A stretch of DNA of 64,000 bases from Lumbricus terrestris (lineage: Eukaryota > Annelida > Clitellata > Crassiclitellata > Lumbricidae), in the NCBI GenBank assembly GCA_949752735.1, contig OX457043.1:41533587-41597586 (forward strand), read 5' to 3'. Below, piece after piece: positions 22,601 to 34,637 of this stretch (positions are counted from its first letter, which is position 1; the number at the start of each line of letters is the position of its first letter). A program made the position numbers and the translations under genes. A model generated the notes under the pieces. That model was not told the origin of the DNA and made no database searches. It worked only from the letters and a program-made list of their open reading frames with translations.

Positions 22601-25024
22601 TGTCTCTAAACTGGGTCTTTATTTTCTCTGGTTCTTTCGCACTGCATGGTAGCGCCTCTGATTGTTGCGCACTGTGAGAAGCGCTATATAAATTTATATA
22701 TATTATATACCTCAATGACTCAATAACTTAAGAGTTTGAAAATTCCTTAATTACTTGTTGTGTCCGAACGATGCATGCGACCAGCAATAAGTCCACCTCT
22801 GCTACCTGCACTGAACTTATCTAGGTTATCTATTCAGTATTGGATCGCATGTAAACACTGTCAGGTTTTGCAAGATTAATTATTGCCCTGTATAGGCCTA
22901 ATCAACGTTGATTTCATTAGATAATACTGAATAGCTAACCAAGGAAAGTTTGACGAATATGTAGGCATATACTCACATCTCTGAACAACCTTTCCGCACT
23001 GTCAACATCCCAGTAACGAGCTGCAAGTAAATATTTATTTTAAAATGAACATAATGTTGAACGGTGAGTGGTTTGATTGAACAATTGATTGAATTACTGA
23101 TTGACTCATATAGTGATTGACTGATGATTATGAGGTTTCGTTGAATTACTGATTGGACTATAATTATCATATTATGAAAGGTGATTTGCTGGCTAATTAA
23201 TATTTGCTGCATGTGTTGCATTTGGCCATTTATAAGGCGCTTATCTCAGGAAGAGATTTTCAGAAGCGCTCTCAGTGCAAGCTACCTCGAGAGAAAAGGC
23301 AGGACATACAGGCTTATGCTGGACATTGCTGGCGCGCAAATATGAAAGTGTGCACGATTGCATATGTAGGCTGTGTAGGCTATATGCAAGGCTGTAGCCA
23401 GGATTTGATATTTGGGCGTTTTCACTTCAATTCAAATGAGTTTATTCTGAGAAAAGAAAAAAAACACAAAAAAGAATCAAGGCTGCATGCGGTTTTCTAG
23501 ACCGCGTTCTACTTTTCGAGACCGTGAGCGTGCTCGTAAACAAGCCCACAATTTAAGCATCCGAATCAACTTATCAATAATGCTTTAGAGAAGCGTCGTA
23601 AGCTCTTAGAGCTGGTTCTGGTCAACCAATACATAACACACTGTAGTTCTTACACATATGCTAGTAAATGCTTTATTTTATTTTTACATCATTTCATTTC
23701 GGGGAGTGTTCAAACACCCAAAATATAGGCCTACATGTAGCTACGACCTTGTGTGTAGGCCTATATGTATTACATATGTGTGTATAGCCTATAGTGTGTG
23801 TATTACATGCGTATGCCTACCTCTGAGCCATTTGACGAGATGGAAATCATCGTGATTTGGTTTTAAAACGTCGTCTATTCTGGATTTGAACTGCAAAAAG
23901 AACAACAACAACAACAACAACAAAAACAACAACAACAGTCATTTAAATCATCGTAAGATTAACCGTAATCGTAACGTAGTCTAATATCGAATTTCTACTG
24001 TTCTACATCGCCATATAAAAGTCGAAGTCGCGAGAGCCAGCTAATTCACAGTCGCCTAACCAAAGCAAAGTCAGTAGACAGAGGGTTCAGATACAAATGG
24101 GCAGGGCACAGAGAGTTAAACGCTATAATGTTAAACGCTATAATGTGGAGCTGACATGGCGTGTGCGTGAGGTTAGGGTGAGACGCGGAACAAGAAGAGA
24201 ATTATTTGTGAAAAGCGGTGTTTTTAATCTCGCGTGGAGAGATAGCAAGAGATGAGGTTTGGGTGAGTTCGTAGGATAGATCTTTATAGGCTACACGCTG
24301 TTTCGTAACATCCCTACAGATGCAGACCACGCCGCTCCTTTTCTCAAATCAACGGTCGCCGACCGAACTATATAGGACACTCCGTTCTGCCATGCGTCTC
24401 AGACCGCAGGACAGAAATTTCCCACGGGCGCACAACATATTGAGGAAAATGTTGCTAACAGCAGGGTTGTAATCAAGGGTATACGCGGGTATACAGCGTA
24501 TAGGCCTATACTCACCTCAAAATTTACCAGTACAGCCCTGGCTAACAGGGATGTTTTATGATGCTCGATTTAATGTAAACCATGCATGGCATGTAGTTCG
24601 ATAAATAAAGAGTAGCCTATGCCCTCACTTACTTCATATGAAGGTCGCTGTGAGTTTACCTTGGTTGCGGAGTTCAGAAATCAGCGTGCATTATCAACTA
24701 GCTGAGATTGTCTAGGTCTCTAGGACCAATTAAAGGGGAAGGCAGCTGAAGCTAAGTTGTAAATGATGTTACACGGGTATCGACTTTATTTATGTGTGTC
24801 AGCTTGTATTAAATTTTTGTTGCACGAAAGAAGAATCAGCACGCAGGAGGGTTGTCAAATGAATATCATTTGAATTGAAATTTGTTATTGTAAACATGAA
24901 TAGCATAGGCTACATCGTCATTGGTTAAGTCTAGTCTTATGGCATCAAAGTGAGTTGGTCTAGAATTTTATCTCACCTTTTCAAGAATGGCGTGCTGCGA
25001 TGACGTCAGATCCGGTTTCTCCAT
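13556..25024 (-). CDS. SEC14L2-like: Gene A: SEC14-like lipid-transfer protein (CRAL-TRIO + GOLD), complete
   Basis: Twelve coding exons: 25024-24977, 23890-23821, 23020-22977, 20752-20596, 19393-19296, 18544-18469, 18213-18133, 17679-17596, 16886-16780, 15955-15804, 14767-14598, 13674-13556. They join in phase into 401 codons plus TGA. Residues 1-54 are the CRAL-TRIO N-terminal helices ([16 protein letters not shown] start). Residues 55-255 are the lipid-binding CRAL-TRIO domain, with [14 protein letters not shown] and [17 protein letters not shown]. Residues 256-401 are the GOLD domain ([46 protein letters not shown]). Proteins of this family bind hydrophobic ligands such as phosphoinositides, squalene or tocopherol in the cytosol or at membranes; the ligand here is unknown. 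The donor after exon 9 is GC (AAG|GCGAGA). The donor of exon 6 is followed by tandem copies of itself. The 30 bp before the ATG are identical to gene B. Confidence 0.93.
13979..14580. repeat. Pure (ATCC)n tetranucleotide array, about 600 bp
   Basis: About 150 uninterrupted ATCC units lie in intron 11 of gene A. The array ends 12-18 bp from the splice donor of exon 11 (donor GTAAGA at 14597-14592). The same intron of gene B has no such array. The long frames across it (WMDG or IHPS repeats) are artefacts of the repeat. Confidence 0.97.
14990..15266. mobile_element. hAT-type MITE, CAAGGCCGTAGC family
   Basis: Starts CAAGGCCGTAGCCAG and ends CTAGCTACGGCCTTG; 8-bp ATGGCAGC at 14982-14989 and 15267-15274. 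It is in intron 10 of gene A. The homologous place in gene B (about 29155) has a single ATGGCAGG, an empty site. Confidence 0.92.
16120..16200. repeat. (CTGT)n/(CTCT)n microsatellite
   Basis: Imperfect CTGTCTCT tracts in intron 9 of gene A. Similar CTGT tracts recur at about 16960-16995. Confidence 0.8.
17083..17520. repeat. Cluster of simple repeats: (CATT)n, (CAGT)n, (GTTC)n, (ATT)n, (GGT)n
   Basis: Adjacent short arrays fill intron 8 of gene A next to exon 8. The homologous intron of gene B has a much longer (TAG)n array at 33703-33955, so the simple repeats evolved independently after duplication. Confidence 0.8.
18228..18375. repeat. (ATCA)n then (CACT)n simple repeats
   Basis: ATCAATCA-type then ACTCACTC-type repeats in intron 6 of gene A; the matching intron in gene B has an ATCA-type tract at about 35570-35760. 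Confidence 0.8.
18376..18468 (-). repeat. Tandem copies of the exon 6 splice donor (22-bp minisatellite), gene A
   Basis: Read on the gene's strand, exon 6 ends CCAG and the intron begins GTAAATTATCTTACCCTA. This is followed by further CCAG|GTAAATTATC copies at +22, +44 and +66 and finally CCAG|GTGAGT at +93. Unit lengths are 22, 22, 22 and 27 bp. Each repeat junction recreates a CAG|GTRA donor. Only the first donor keeps the reading frame; using a donor beyond the second brings in an in-frame TAA. Confidence 0.92.
19471..19860. mobile_element. hAT-type MITE, CAGTGGCGGAGACC family
   Basis: Starts CATAGGCGGAGACCTGGG and ends CCTAGGTCTCCGCCACTG. The 8-bp GACACACA lies on both sides (19463-19470, 19861-19868). 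It contains two reversed modules (CCGCCAAAAAAGTTGATGACC...), one with a 37-38-base T run at 19589-19627. Located in intron 4 of gene A; absent from gene B. Confidence 0.92.
20854..21057 (-). mobile_element. tRNA-derived SINE with L2-like tail
   Basis: On the minus strand it starts GGGGCGCGGTGGTGTAGTGG (A-box like), then GGTTCGAATC (B box), and ends GCGCCTCTGAGTAG...GGGGCGCTATAA, the same tail as the L2-type LINE at 29365-31195. It is in intron 3 of gene A. Confidence 0.85.
21364..21567 (+). mobile_element. tRNA-derived SINE with L2-like tail
   Basis: Starts GGGGCGCGGTGGTGTAGTGG with B-box-like GGTTCCAATCC and ends in the GGGGCGCTATAAC tail. It lies head-to-head with the copy at 20854-21057. 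Its 3' flank was later split by the LINE at 21568-22525. Confidence 0.85.
21568..22525 (+). pseudogene. 5'-truncated endonuclease/RT-type LINE fragment with frameshift
   Basis: Reading starts around 21582 in the [14 protein letters not shown] block of a reverse transcriptase. The frame breaks in ATATATATATAG near 21680, where two extra bases in a TA run cause a stop. It resumes [16 protein letters not shown] and continues through FADD (21758-21769) to the C-terminal [14 protein letters not shown] motif and TAA at 22501. It is the same broad LINE group as 2-2269. The 12-bp ATAACAAGTGCA flanks it on both sides (21556-21567 and 22526-22537), and it ends GAAAAGAAGAAG, so it is a 5'-truncated insertion into the 3' flank of the SINE. 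Confidence 0.9.
22590..22700 (+). repeat. L2-like tail fragment
   Basis: Contains TAGCGCCTCTGATTGTTGCG and AAGCGCTATATAAATTTATA, matching the shared L2/SINE 3' tail. It lies in intron 3 of gene A and is absent from the homologous intron of B. Confidence 0.55.
23225..23310 (-). repeat. L2-like 3' fragment shared by A and B intron 2
   Basis: TTATAAGGCGCTTATCTCAGG ... AGAAGCGCTCTC resembles the L2 tail and is also at 43165-43240 in gene B, so it predates the A/B duplication. Confidence 0.6.
23387..23751. mobile_element. hAT-type MITE, CAAGGCCGTAGC family
   Basis: Starts CAAGGCTGTAGCCAGG and ends GTAGCTACGACCTTG, with the CAAACACCC palindromic block before the right end, as in 3298-3523. The flanks share TGTAGGC(C)TATATG but not a clean 8-bp duplication. 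It is in intron 2 of gene A and absent from gene B. Confidence 0.8.
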
Positions 25025-26019
25025 GTTCTTTGTTCTTGTGTCCGGCCAAGCAATCACGAAACCCTCACTTAGTCTACTATAATAATCGTACTTTGTGTAA
25101 GCGTATCTTAAGCATTTAAATACTGGTAGTACGAAGTTAAATAGCCCCAGTTACTTATCATAGTTAAGTAGGCCTAGCTGTGTATGCTAGGCCTACCTGT
25201 ATGTACACGATCGTTGAAGTTACATATTTCATGTATATTTGCAGTTACGCTTTGCATTTAAAGAGGTCATGAAAAGCTGGGAGATAAGCTGCACGTCAAC
25301 ACCGGCTGATCCACCAATCATATTATATACAATGGTCTGGGCTGTTGCAATAGTCAGCAGTTCCGCCCTCCGACTATAATTATTAAATCTCGATAATATC
25401 ATTGGTTGGTTTGGACTTTGTTTTGCGCAAGCGACATGCAGCAGGAGGTCGTTTGAGTCGAGGTACAATATTATTTGGCTCTTGCGGATTCGACGTGTGT
25501 AAGCTGTGTGGCTCTTTTGTTGACGCTGACCAACCTCAAATGATGTGTCAAATTAATTTACTTGTGAGTTCGATCGCTAAATCTGAAATCTGCATTCATG
25601 AGATTTCAAATCACTTCAATTCTGAACACCATTCTCTGTTGCCATCTCCGGGCCTGTCTGTCTGTCTGTCTGTCTGCCTGCCTGTCTGTCTGTCTGCCTA
25701 CCTGTCTGTCTGCATGCCTTCCTACATGGACCCGTTGGGCCTTGATTCTCTTCCAACAGTTACCGTTTTGACTAAACGCCTGTTTATATGTTGGTCCACC
25801 GTCCATGCGACTTGGCTTTAATGGGTCCTGGAGAAATCTCGAGATTATTACAATTACATAGTAACCTATAAGCTATAGGTCTACTTACATACATTCAGTA
25901 TACTAAAAGTCCCGGTAAAATAAGTGATAAATTAAGTAGCGCATTAAAATCCGTTGGACATGACTTGTAAGAGTAGCAGGTTCAAGTGGTTGAAAGACCA
26001 GGTCCTGTTGACTAAACGA

Positions 26020-26475
26020 CGGTGACACGAAACGGAGTATCCCCCCGAAAACTATCCGGGAGGATGAATTAATCTATCCCCCGGATGGAATTAACCGGTC
26101 TATACTATCCGGGGGGATAAACCATTCTATCCCTTTTCTTGAAAAATGCGCATAATAAAAAAATTTATGCTATAATCAAAATTTAAAGTGACTCTAATTG
26201 TTTTAAGTGTTCTAAGCAATGCTCAGATAAAGGCAACTCGAATTTATTTAGTGACTCTGAGTGCTCTTAAGTGTTTTGAATGTTTTAAGTGCTCTAAAAA
26301 CAGAGCAAAACAAATTATCTAGTAGGAATAAACATACCTGTTAGTGTTATTGTTCAAAACAAAGCAGATGAAAATTAATTTGCACAAAAAAATACACGTG
26401 GAAGCGGTTTTTTCGACTTTTTTAAATTTGGGGGGATATAATTAATACGGGGGATACTCTATTTCGTGACAACGG
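26020..26475. mobile_element. MITE with GGTGWCACGAAA...GTATCCCCC inverted repeats (copy in gene A flank)
   Basis: Left end CGGTGACACGAAACGGAGTA then TCCCCC; right end GGGGGATACTCTATTTCGTG then ACAACGG, inverted repeats of about 28 bp. It contains CTATCCGGGGGGATA palindromic blocks and an AT-rich centre. The equivalent site upstream of gene B (about 46440) is empty. Superfamily unknown. Confidence 0.88.
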
Positions 26476-27194
26476 CGTTAAACGAGATGACTTATCTGAA
26501 TGGAAATTTCAGAAATGATTGGACGCCGTCACACTGGACAGTTGGGAATAGCCTACTGGAACGGTAATTTGAATTTGAGGCGAGAGACTCTTTAGCTCAT
26601 AAGAAGTAAACAATGATAAAGAAACGTTGCAGAGATCATAAAATCACGGAATCTCATATTTCTATATCTCATGGCATTAGCATTTACTGCACCAAACGTA
26701 TCCACAAGAATGGTCACAATTGATACTACAGTCGTATCATACTTGATACACATCCCGTGTTGCTTGTCGAAGCCCACCGTATCTTGAGAATACAAACTGA
26801 ACGAATTATAACAGTCATATCATACGATGCAAATCTACCCTCTCTAGTCTTTCTAGTCCATGCAGTCTGATCCAAACACCACCTAAACTTTGAGGAAACT
26901 GTTCAATGTGCTTATAAGGGTAAACAAGATGGAAAAGACGTTATAACATTAACCTAGTTAAATAGCGGGTTAGGATCGTACTTTGATCTGAAGGTGTCGA
27001 CATTTGCCAAGTACGGCACTGAGCAGTTCACTTCAGCTGAACGGAATTTGTCGAAGATGTGTGAAATGTCTCACAAAAACAATCAGTTTCGAATGAATCC
27101 ATGATAAAGGCGACAGTTCAATCGATCTGTGTTCACGTTTGCCAACGAATGCGACGACATTCTATTGCATTAAGTTAGCTTGGCTATTCATTTC

Positions 27195-27400
27195 ATTCAT
27201 CAAAATATTTATATAGTGCATTTTCAAGGGAACTACTCAGAGGTGCCTCTGGCTCCAGAACGGTCAAAAGTAGTTTTCAAGTGCGTATGGAATATGTCAG
27301 AGAGTGGCATAGGTAACCGGTGCAGGCAGGTCAAGAGGCTATTCCATGCTGCAGGACCAACAACAGAAAAAGCAGGACTTTTCATGCTATCGAATATTAT
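27195..27400 (-). repeat. L2-related 3' fragment
   Basis: ATTTATATAGTGCATTTTC ... ACTACTCAGAGGTGCC is the inverted L2/SINE tail, followed by about 150 bp resembling the 3' part of L2-type elements. It lies downstream of gene B. Confidence 0.55.
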
Positions 27401-27995
27401 CTGGTTGGCATACTGTATATTCGGTATATGATTTCACAGCGAACATAATATTTTCATATCAGTTTTATTAATACGGGATAGATTGCAATACATTCTAATA
27501 TGTCAAATTGTCAATAAATAAGACAAATGAATTTTAATTTACCGTGTATACAATAAGTGGCAGTTGTTGCAACAACCAGACACCACAATCCAACGCTCGG
27601 GTGAACCGATGCTGTCGCTTTAGGGTGGAAAAAGATGCAGGGAACAAAAGATGATGTTTTGTCGATATCTTGAACTCACTGGTGAAGTCCTTTGTTCTTT
27701 GTAAAATCAAATGCCGCTTTGACTATAGTGTAGCAAAAACTGTTGCAGGGTAAACCATATTGAATATACATGTATGTGTCTCGAACATAAGTGTTAGAGT
27801 TTCATGTATAGTGCAAACGGACATATGAAGGAGCTTTCAATAGCAGCTGCTGCCAACAGACGTGAAGCCAGATGGTCGGCCATATTAAAACACATTAAAG
27901 GACTTGATACTATACACAAGTAATCGATGAACAAAATCGATTAAACCGCTACACAATATATTTCGTAAGCCGATGGTAGATGGCGTCGTCATGGA

Positions 27996-30900
27996 TCAGA
28001 AGTCATTTCCATCCATTCGCATGATCTCGGTTGTTTCCGGTTCAACGACTTCGATGAAGTGAAAGACGTTTTTTGATTTTAGATAACTGAAGCTGTTGTC
28101 GAAGCGTACGACATCTAGCGAATGCAAGAAAAAGATCAAATGTTGAAGCGAGTGATATCTGGCGAACCCAACCTAAACTAAAATCTATAGAAAGACAAAA
28201 GTGTTTTGTGTTCGCATAGTCACTAGTAGATACAAGCATCCCTGCAGTTTTATTTAAAAAATATTTACACCATAGTTGAATAAAAAGTAAGCAAATCTGT
28301 TTTTCATATTTCTCTAATGCCTTATGATTAATCGTATTAGGCCTAACATTTTCCCAATATTTAGAGAATTGAACTAACAATATGATTCCAACATAATATT
28401 ATCATGTCATAAATTCGAAAGGATAGAAAGATATAAATCTTTCAACTTCATCTGCCGAAATTTCAGTTTTCGGTGTCTTTTCGTTTTTCTAGTGTTTGCT
28501 GCACGAAATGCAGCACGGATCACGAGCTCTGAACGAGTTTTTGACGGTTACCTGAAGTAATTGGAATAGTCTGCCTGTCTGTTTCTGTGGCTGTCCTTCT
28601 GTCTTTCCGTCTGCCCATTTGTCTCTTTGTCTTTATCAGACTAGAAGTTTCTCCTTATCTGTCTATTTGCCTTTCACTTCTTTGTATTAAATGCAAAGAA
28701 ATCACACAGACAAATTCTGTCTCTTCTTCTCTGTGTGATTTCTTTATCTGTGTTTTACAAGACTTACATGTTCCTGAATTTTCGCACAAGACGTTTCCTG
28801 CTTCTGGTATGACGTGGCTGTTGACCCTTTCGGTTGCAACGACAACTTCCATATCGGCAATCTTCTGTTTCGGGTCAGCAGATGTTCGACGATAGACACC
28901 GAAACCAATGTCGTGGTTATCGGTGTAGAAATTCCAACTGCATCAAGTTCACAACACGATTAAAACTTATTAGGTTACATAGGCTACACTACACATGATC
29001 TCAAATTCACAAGGTGTATATAGTCCTATACCGATATAAGCAGTAAACAGCCTATGCCATAATCATTGGGCTTGAAACGCCAACTGCATGCGGGGAACAC
29101 TTTCTCAGGGATGGTTAGGCCTACTCCGCAAACATTGATCGATTCCACGGAAAATAATGGCAGGTAAAATAATGTTCAGTCCCTTTGTATTTAATATAAA
29201 ATTATGTTGAAAGGCAATATAATATTCAGTGAGAATTTCCGGGGGTTGAGGGGTTCAAGAGACCACAGTAAAGTCTTCCTTGCACATCCCAAGTTCACAC
29301 AAATCAACATCTGACCCCACAGTTATTTTTCTACAACTCTCATGCTGATAATTCATTATTCATTATATGCATTTATATAGCGCCTCTTCAAGGGGACTAC
29401 TCAGAGGCGATATATTTCGCAATCCTCTCCGCCATTCACAGCCGATGCATTTTTGGAGCGGCTGAATGCAAAGATCGAATCAATCCGGACCGCTACATCC
29501 ACCTCTCCTTCGCCGGAATTCTCCACAACGGATGCTCGTCTTTCCGTTCTGAGTGAGATAACGAGTCAAGAGTTACGATGTCTCATCCTCGCTGCTGCCC
29601 CGAAGACTTGTGAGCTGGACCCTGTGCCCACGTTCCTCGTCCAGGAGCTAATCGACGACCTCCTTCCGTTTCTTACCGTGCTCTGCAACCGGTCGATCCA
29701 GGAGGCTCATCTACCTACGTCGCAGAAGCGGTCCATCCTCCTTCCAGCCTTGAAGCGAGATGGACTTGACGCAAGCGATCCCACCAACTACCGTCCCATT
29801 GCTAATGTGACATTCCTTTCGAAAATTTTAGAACGAATTGTTTGCAACCAACTTATCGTGTATTTAGATGGGAATGGGTTGCTGCCTCCCCTACAATCGG
29901 GTTTTCGGAGAAACCATTCTACTGAGACCCTGCTAGTCCGCCTCCTATCCGACTTCTATGGCGCCATGGACTGTGGCTATATAACTCTTTTGGCTCTTTT
30001 TGATGTCAGCTCTGCTTTCGACTCTGTCGACCATATGATTCTTCTTCAGCGCCTTTCTGTCTCTTTTGGGCTGACTGATAAACCCCTGGAATGGCTGCGA
30101 TCTTTCCTTACTGATCGCACAAACTGTGTCATATCTGGCTCAACTAGGTCTCGGTGGGTCCCATCCATTTTTGGTGTGCCACAGGGATCGGTTCTGGGCC
30201 CTTTGCTTTACATTCTGTACACGTCAGATGTTAGCTCCCTACTGAGGGTATGTGGACTCTCACATCAGCTATATGCTGATGACATCCAAGCATATGTTCA
30301 CTGTCGTGCAGTAGATGCAGTTTACTCTGTTGGGCTGATGTGCTCTGCCATTGATGCCCTTTCTGGCTGGATGGCTTCGAATCGTTTGCTGTTGAATCCA
30401 TCCAAAACCCAATTCATTTGGCTTGGCGGTCGCAGACAGTTGACTAGTCTAGACATGCATCTTTTGGCTCAGACATTCCCCCATATTGCATTCTCTCATA
30501 CCGTCCGCGATCTTGGAGTGACACTTGATCAAGAACTCAGTTTCTCACAACATGTTAACCTAGTAACGCGAAGCTGCTATTACCAGCTCCGCCAGTTGCG
30601 TGTTGTCATGCGGTCCCTATCTCATGATGCCGCTGTGGTCCTTGTCCACGCCTTCGTAACTAGCAGAATTGATCATTGCTGTTCAATTCTTGCTGGTCAC
30701 CCATCTAGCTTAATAGGGCGTCTTGACCGGGTCATGCGCTCTGCTGCTCGGCTTATTGGTCATATCCCAAAATTTGCCCCAATTTCTGCCTACATGCGTG
30801 ATGTTCTGCACTGGCTTCCAGTCCCGCAGCGCATCTCGTACAGGATAGCAGCACTTGTTTGGCGGTCCTTAATTGGTAGTGCGCCTTCCTACTTATCTGA

Positions 30901-33735
30901 TCTCTGTCGCCCTGTCTCTGTCGTAGCCTCCCGTAGTAATTTACGCTCTTCGACCAATGGAGAGCTGCTGGTCCCTCGAACCCGCTCTGCTACCAGACAG
31001 CATCGAGCCTTCTCGGTTGTTGGACCGTTCACATGGAATGGGCTCCCGCTTGCACTACGCTTACTACCTCGGAATAATTTGCCTGCTTTCTACAAGTTGC
31101 TCAAGACCTATCTTTTTAGCTGTGGCTGGACTGGGAGCGCCTCTGAGTAGGCTTCTTGAAGGGGCGCTATATAAGTTTTCGGAATGAATGAATGAATGAA
31201 TATTCTTTATGTCGCTTTGTCGTTCGTATAATTACATTTCTTACCGTTTTTAAATGCACAAAAGTGCTTCTGCAACTGCACAAATCCATTTAGAACTGCA
31301 CCTTTTGTGCAGAACTGCACGCCAAGAGAAACCTTATTATATCCACCATAACGTTGAATGAATATTATACCTGAGTAGGGAGCTTTTGACGTTGACCGTG
31401 AAATCGATTTGATGCGTCGCTCCGTGTCTAATAGTAACCGAAGTGAATTTGTTTAAATCGTTATTCCCTTCCAGGATGTTCTTCCTGTAGTATTTCTCTG
31501 GAACAGTTCCTCCCATGCAGACCTGTGAACATAGACTACATATATCATAAACAACGTATACATTTAGACCTGTATTGTATGTCCTATTGTGGCAAACTAC
31601 CAGAAACACTGCACTATGATATTTAAAACTCTTAACCCCTTAAAAATTGTATAGCAGATGCATATTGATAAATAGGCCTATGCAAGTATTGCATAGCCTA
31701 CATCCATAAGCAAAATGCCTAAAGCTACTATATAATACAATGAAATTCAGCACATCAAATACAATATATTCATATTAATCTGTTGCTGGCTAAGTGTATG
31801 TGGTCTGGAATAATATTAGCTACCACCGTATGTATGTAGGCCTATACCTGCTCCTGCTACCTGACACATTCTATTCCATCGCAATCTTAAAACTGTCTCT
31901 TTAGGCTGCATTGCAGTTTATGCGTTGGTAATGTATAGATCTAAGTCTGAGTCCCTAAAAGTCCGACTTCTCAACGTTCAGATTAAAAGTGACTATGCTT
32001 CTAAACGAAGGTTCAGGAATCCTGCCTTCGATTTGCAATAGGGATCTCCATCGGGATCTGTGGCTGTTCCGCCCCAGTGAACAGGTAATTGATCCGCATC
32101 GATTTCCTTCAGAAGATGTTCCTTGTAGTTACCTATTGGATAAAAAAAAGTATTTCAGTTACCAGTCGGCCATAGCGCTCAACACACTAAAATCAGACTG
32201 CGATCAGTGTAATGTCCTTCTGTATGTCTACTTGTCCTTCTGTATGTCTAATTGTCCTTCTGTATGTCTAATTGTCCTTCTGTATGTCTGTTTGTTCCGT
32301 TGGATTATAAATGCCTTTCTGTCACCCTCGTGGCATTAGGTTTTGAGAAAATTCATTTGAAGCAAGAGTGGAAATGGATCGACGCCTGAAAGGACGCCTT
32401 TGTAACGGAATGCTATGACCACACTACGGCTCAATAATTGGGTGGTATTATATTCCAGATCTCAGAGCTGAAATCAAGTTACTCATTTGCATACTATATT
32501 CCTATTCGTTGCAATGTGGGTTATTGCCCTATATGTCATCGAATCAACAAGTCGAGTGTTTAATATAAAAATAATATTAGCATATGAGTATTAATATATG
32601 TCAACATGTACAGTACACAAAACCTTCTTCTAAGGGTTTGTGAAAATGTCAGATTTAATACAATCCTCTGTTAAACAACCTTACTTAAACCAGTACTGAA
32701 TAAAGTAATTTTGAGGGATATAACTTTAATATATACCCTCCCGCGTTGAATTCTTTAGCTCTTGTAGTTGCTCACCACCGGCCAGTCTTCATCGTATTCT
32801 CATCAATGGCTGATCTCCAGGCTGTAGGCTTCATTACTCCGTTGCGGTTCATTGTCGTACTTTTCTTCTCAAATGTCGAATATCTTTGCTGTCGCTGTCT
32901 ACGCTTTGAACAGTTCCTGTTCCGTATCGAATTTACCAACTATTGCGACCTTCGTTTATAGTTCGACGTAACGTTTGTAGTTTATTTGTCACTTCGCAAT
33001 GTCACGGGAAGTAACCCTGTAGATCTATGATATACGTTGTAAACTTCAGCGTATACACGCTTTGCTTTCACCGGTAAGTAATGCGCTATTCCGATCGTTC
33101 GTTACGCTCTTCGACCTTCAATATTGTCCACACTTTAGGACACTAAACGTTCGTTACTCCGTCTTCCGATCGTCCCGAATGTCACGGAAACCACAAGATA
33201 ATATCCGACAACAATTACCAACAACTTGCGTCCGTTCCAGCATCGGCCATTACGTTCATCTCTCTAGCTTCTCCAGATGCTCAATGCCCATGCGCAGCAG
33301 CCGAACTTTTTATTCGTTTCCCATTGGCTGACGCCGTGGCTGATCGTTGCTGTATTCCGCAATGTTTGCCCCTGTTTAATATATATTTTGCCCCTAAGTA
33401 CTGGTTATAGCACTGGTCAATTAATTAAACAGAGCAATGTGAAAGTTCTCAATCAAATTATTAAATAATCATTAACTAGGGCCTCTTCATAACTTAACAT
33501 GTGTAATTAACATTCAACAATATGTATAGCAGGGTAAGAATGTATGGGTGGGATCAAGGATATCGCTACAGCCTTCTCATCATTTATTATCTTCTAAACA
33601 TTGCTTTCTTTGTAACTGGCTAGCGAGTGTTCAATAAACGAATATAAAAATAATGAAATGATTTTTATCAGCATAATTAATGTATTAATGTTATAACTAT
33701 TATTAATGGTAGTAGTAATAGTAGTAGTAGTAGTT

Positions 33736-33819
<84 letters not shown>

Positions 33820-33820
33820 A

Positions 33821-33881
<61 letters not shown>

Positions 33882-33890
33882 CATAGTAGT

Positions 33891-33922
<32 letters not shown>

Positions 33923-34597
33923 CGCTGGTAGTAGTAGTTGTTGTAGTAGTATAGTAGGCTAGTGATGGTGACTGAAGTAGTCATGTAGTAGTAGCAGTTT
34001 GTGTGCTTGCTAGCTTAATAAATAGTTGTTAATTACGTCGCTCACTTCCAAAGATTTTGATTCGAGATTTCGTGTTTTGCGACAGAAAAGGTTTGAAGAG
34101 ATTGTAAGCCACGGGAACAATCACCGGAGCTGGAACAAAACGAAAGATTATTAGATGATCTATGGCACATTGGTTCATGCTGGAAAGGAACATAATATAA
34201 TATTATTCGTTTATTCAAATCAAACATGATTGTCTGAGATGTGAAAATCAGGAACTGCCCGAAGACGCAGTCTGTTTATTCGAACAATTCGCCCGGGAAT
34301 GCGAAGAAGGAATATCAAATGGCCCAAAAATAAATAAAAAATACCCTAAATTTTAGAGAGGCTTACATATCCACAACACAGTTTTAGAGCCGTGTAGAAT
34401 GATATGATATCCAAATTTTGACATTCACAAGATAATTTTGCAGTGTAAAAGAGGCAGGAGTGAGCAGCTTGGTGTCGCATTCTCGATACGGTTACGCTCA
34501 GCCAAATTCCCGACGATATATATATATAGTGAGTGAATGTGTGTGTGTGTGAGAGAGAGAGAGACAGAAAGAGAGACATACAGAGACAGATAGACGA

Positions 34598-34637
<40 letters not shown>

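Larger units (their letters stand above)
25025..27995. other. Intergenic region: gene A upstream flank, duplication junction, gene B downstream flank
   Basis: Bases 25025-26730 align with the upstream flank of gene B (45006-46710), including the putative 5'UTR/promoter; no TATA box is obvious. Bases 26880-27995 align with the flank downstream of gene A. The junction of the two duplicated units is therefore at about 26.73-26.88 kb. A (CTGT)n tract lies at 25655-25715, with its counterpart at 46100-46165. No other gene is seen. Confidence 0.7.

Noticed and set aside
22353..22715. Minus-strand 120-codon frame
   Set aside because: Antisense shadow of the LINE fragment at 21568-22525 and the L2-like tail.
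33594..33984. Poly-Thr, poly-Tyr and poly-Val frames
   Set aside because: Translations of a (TAG)n array.
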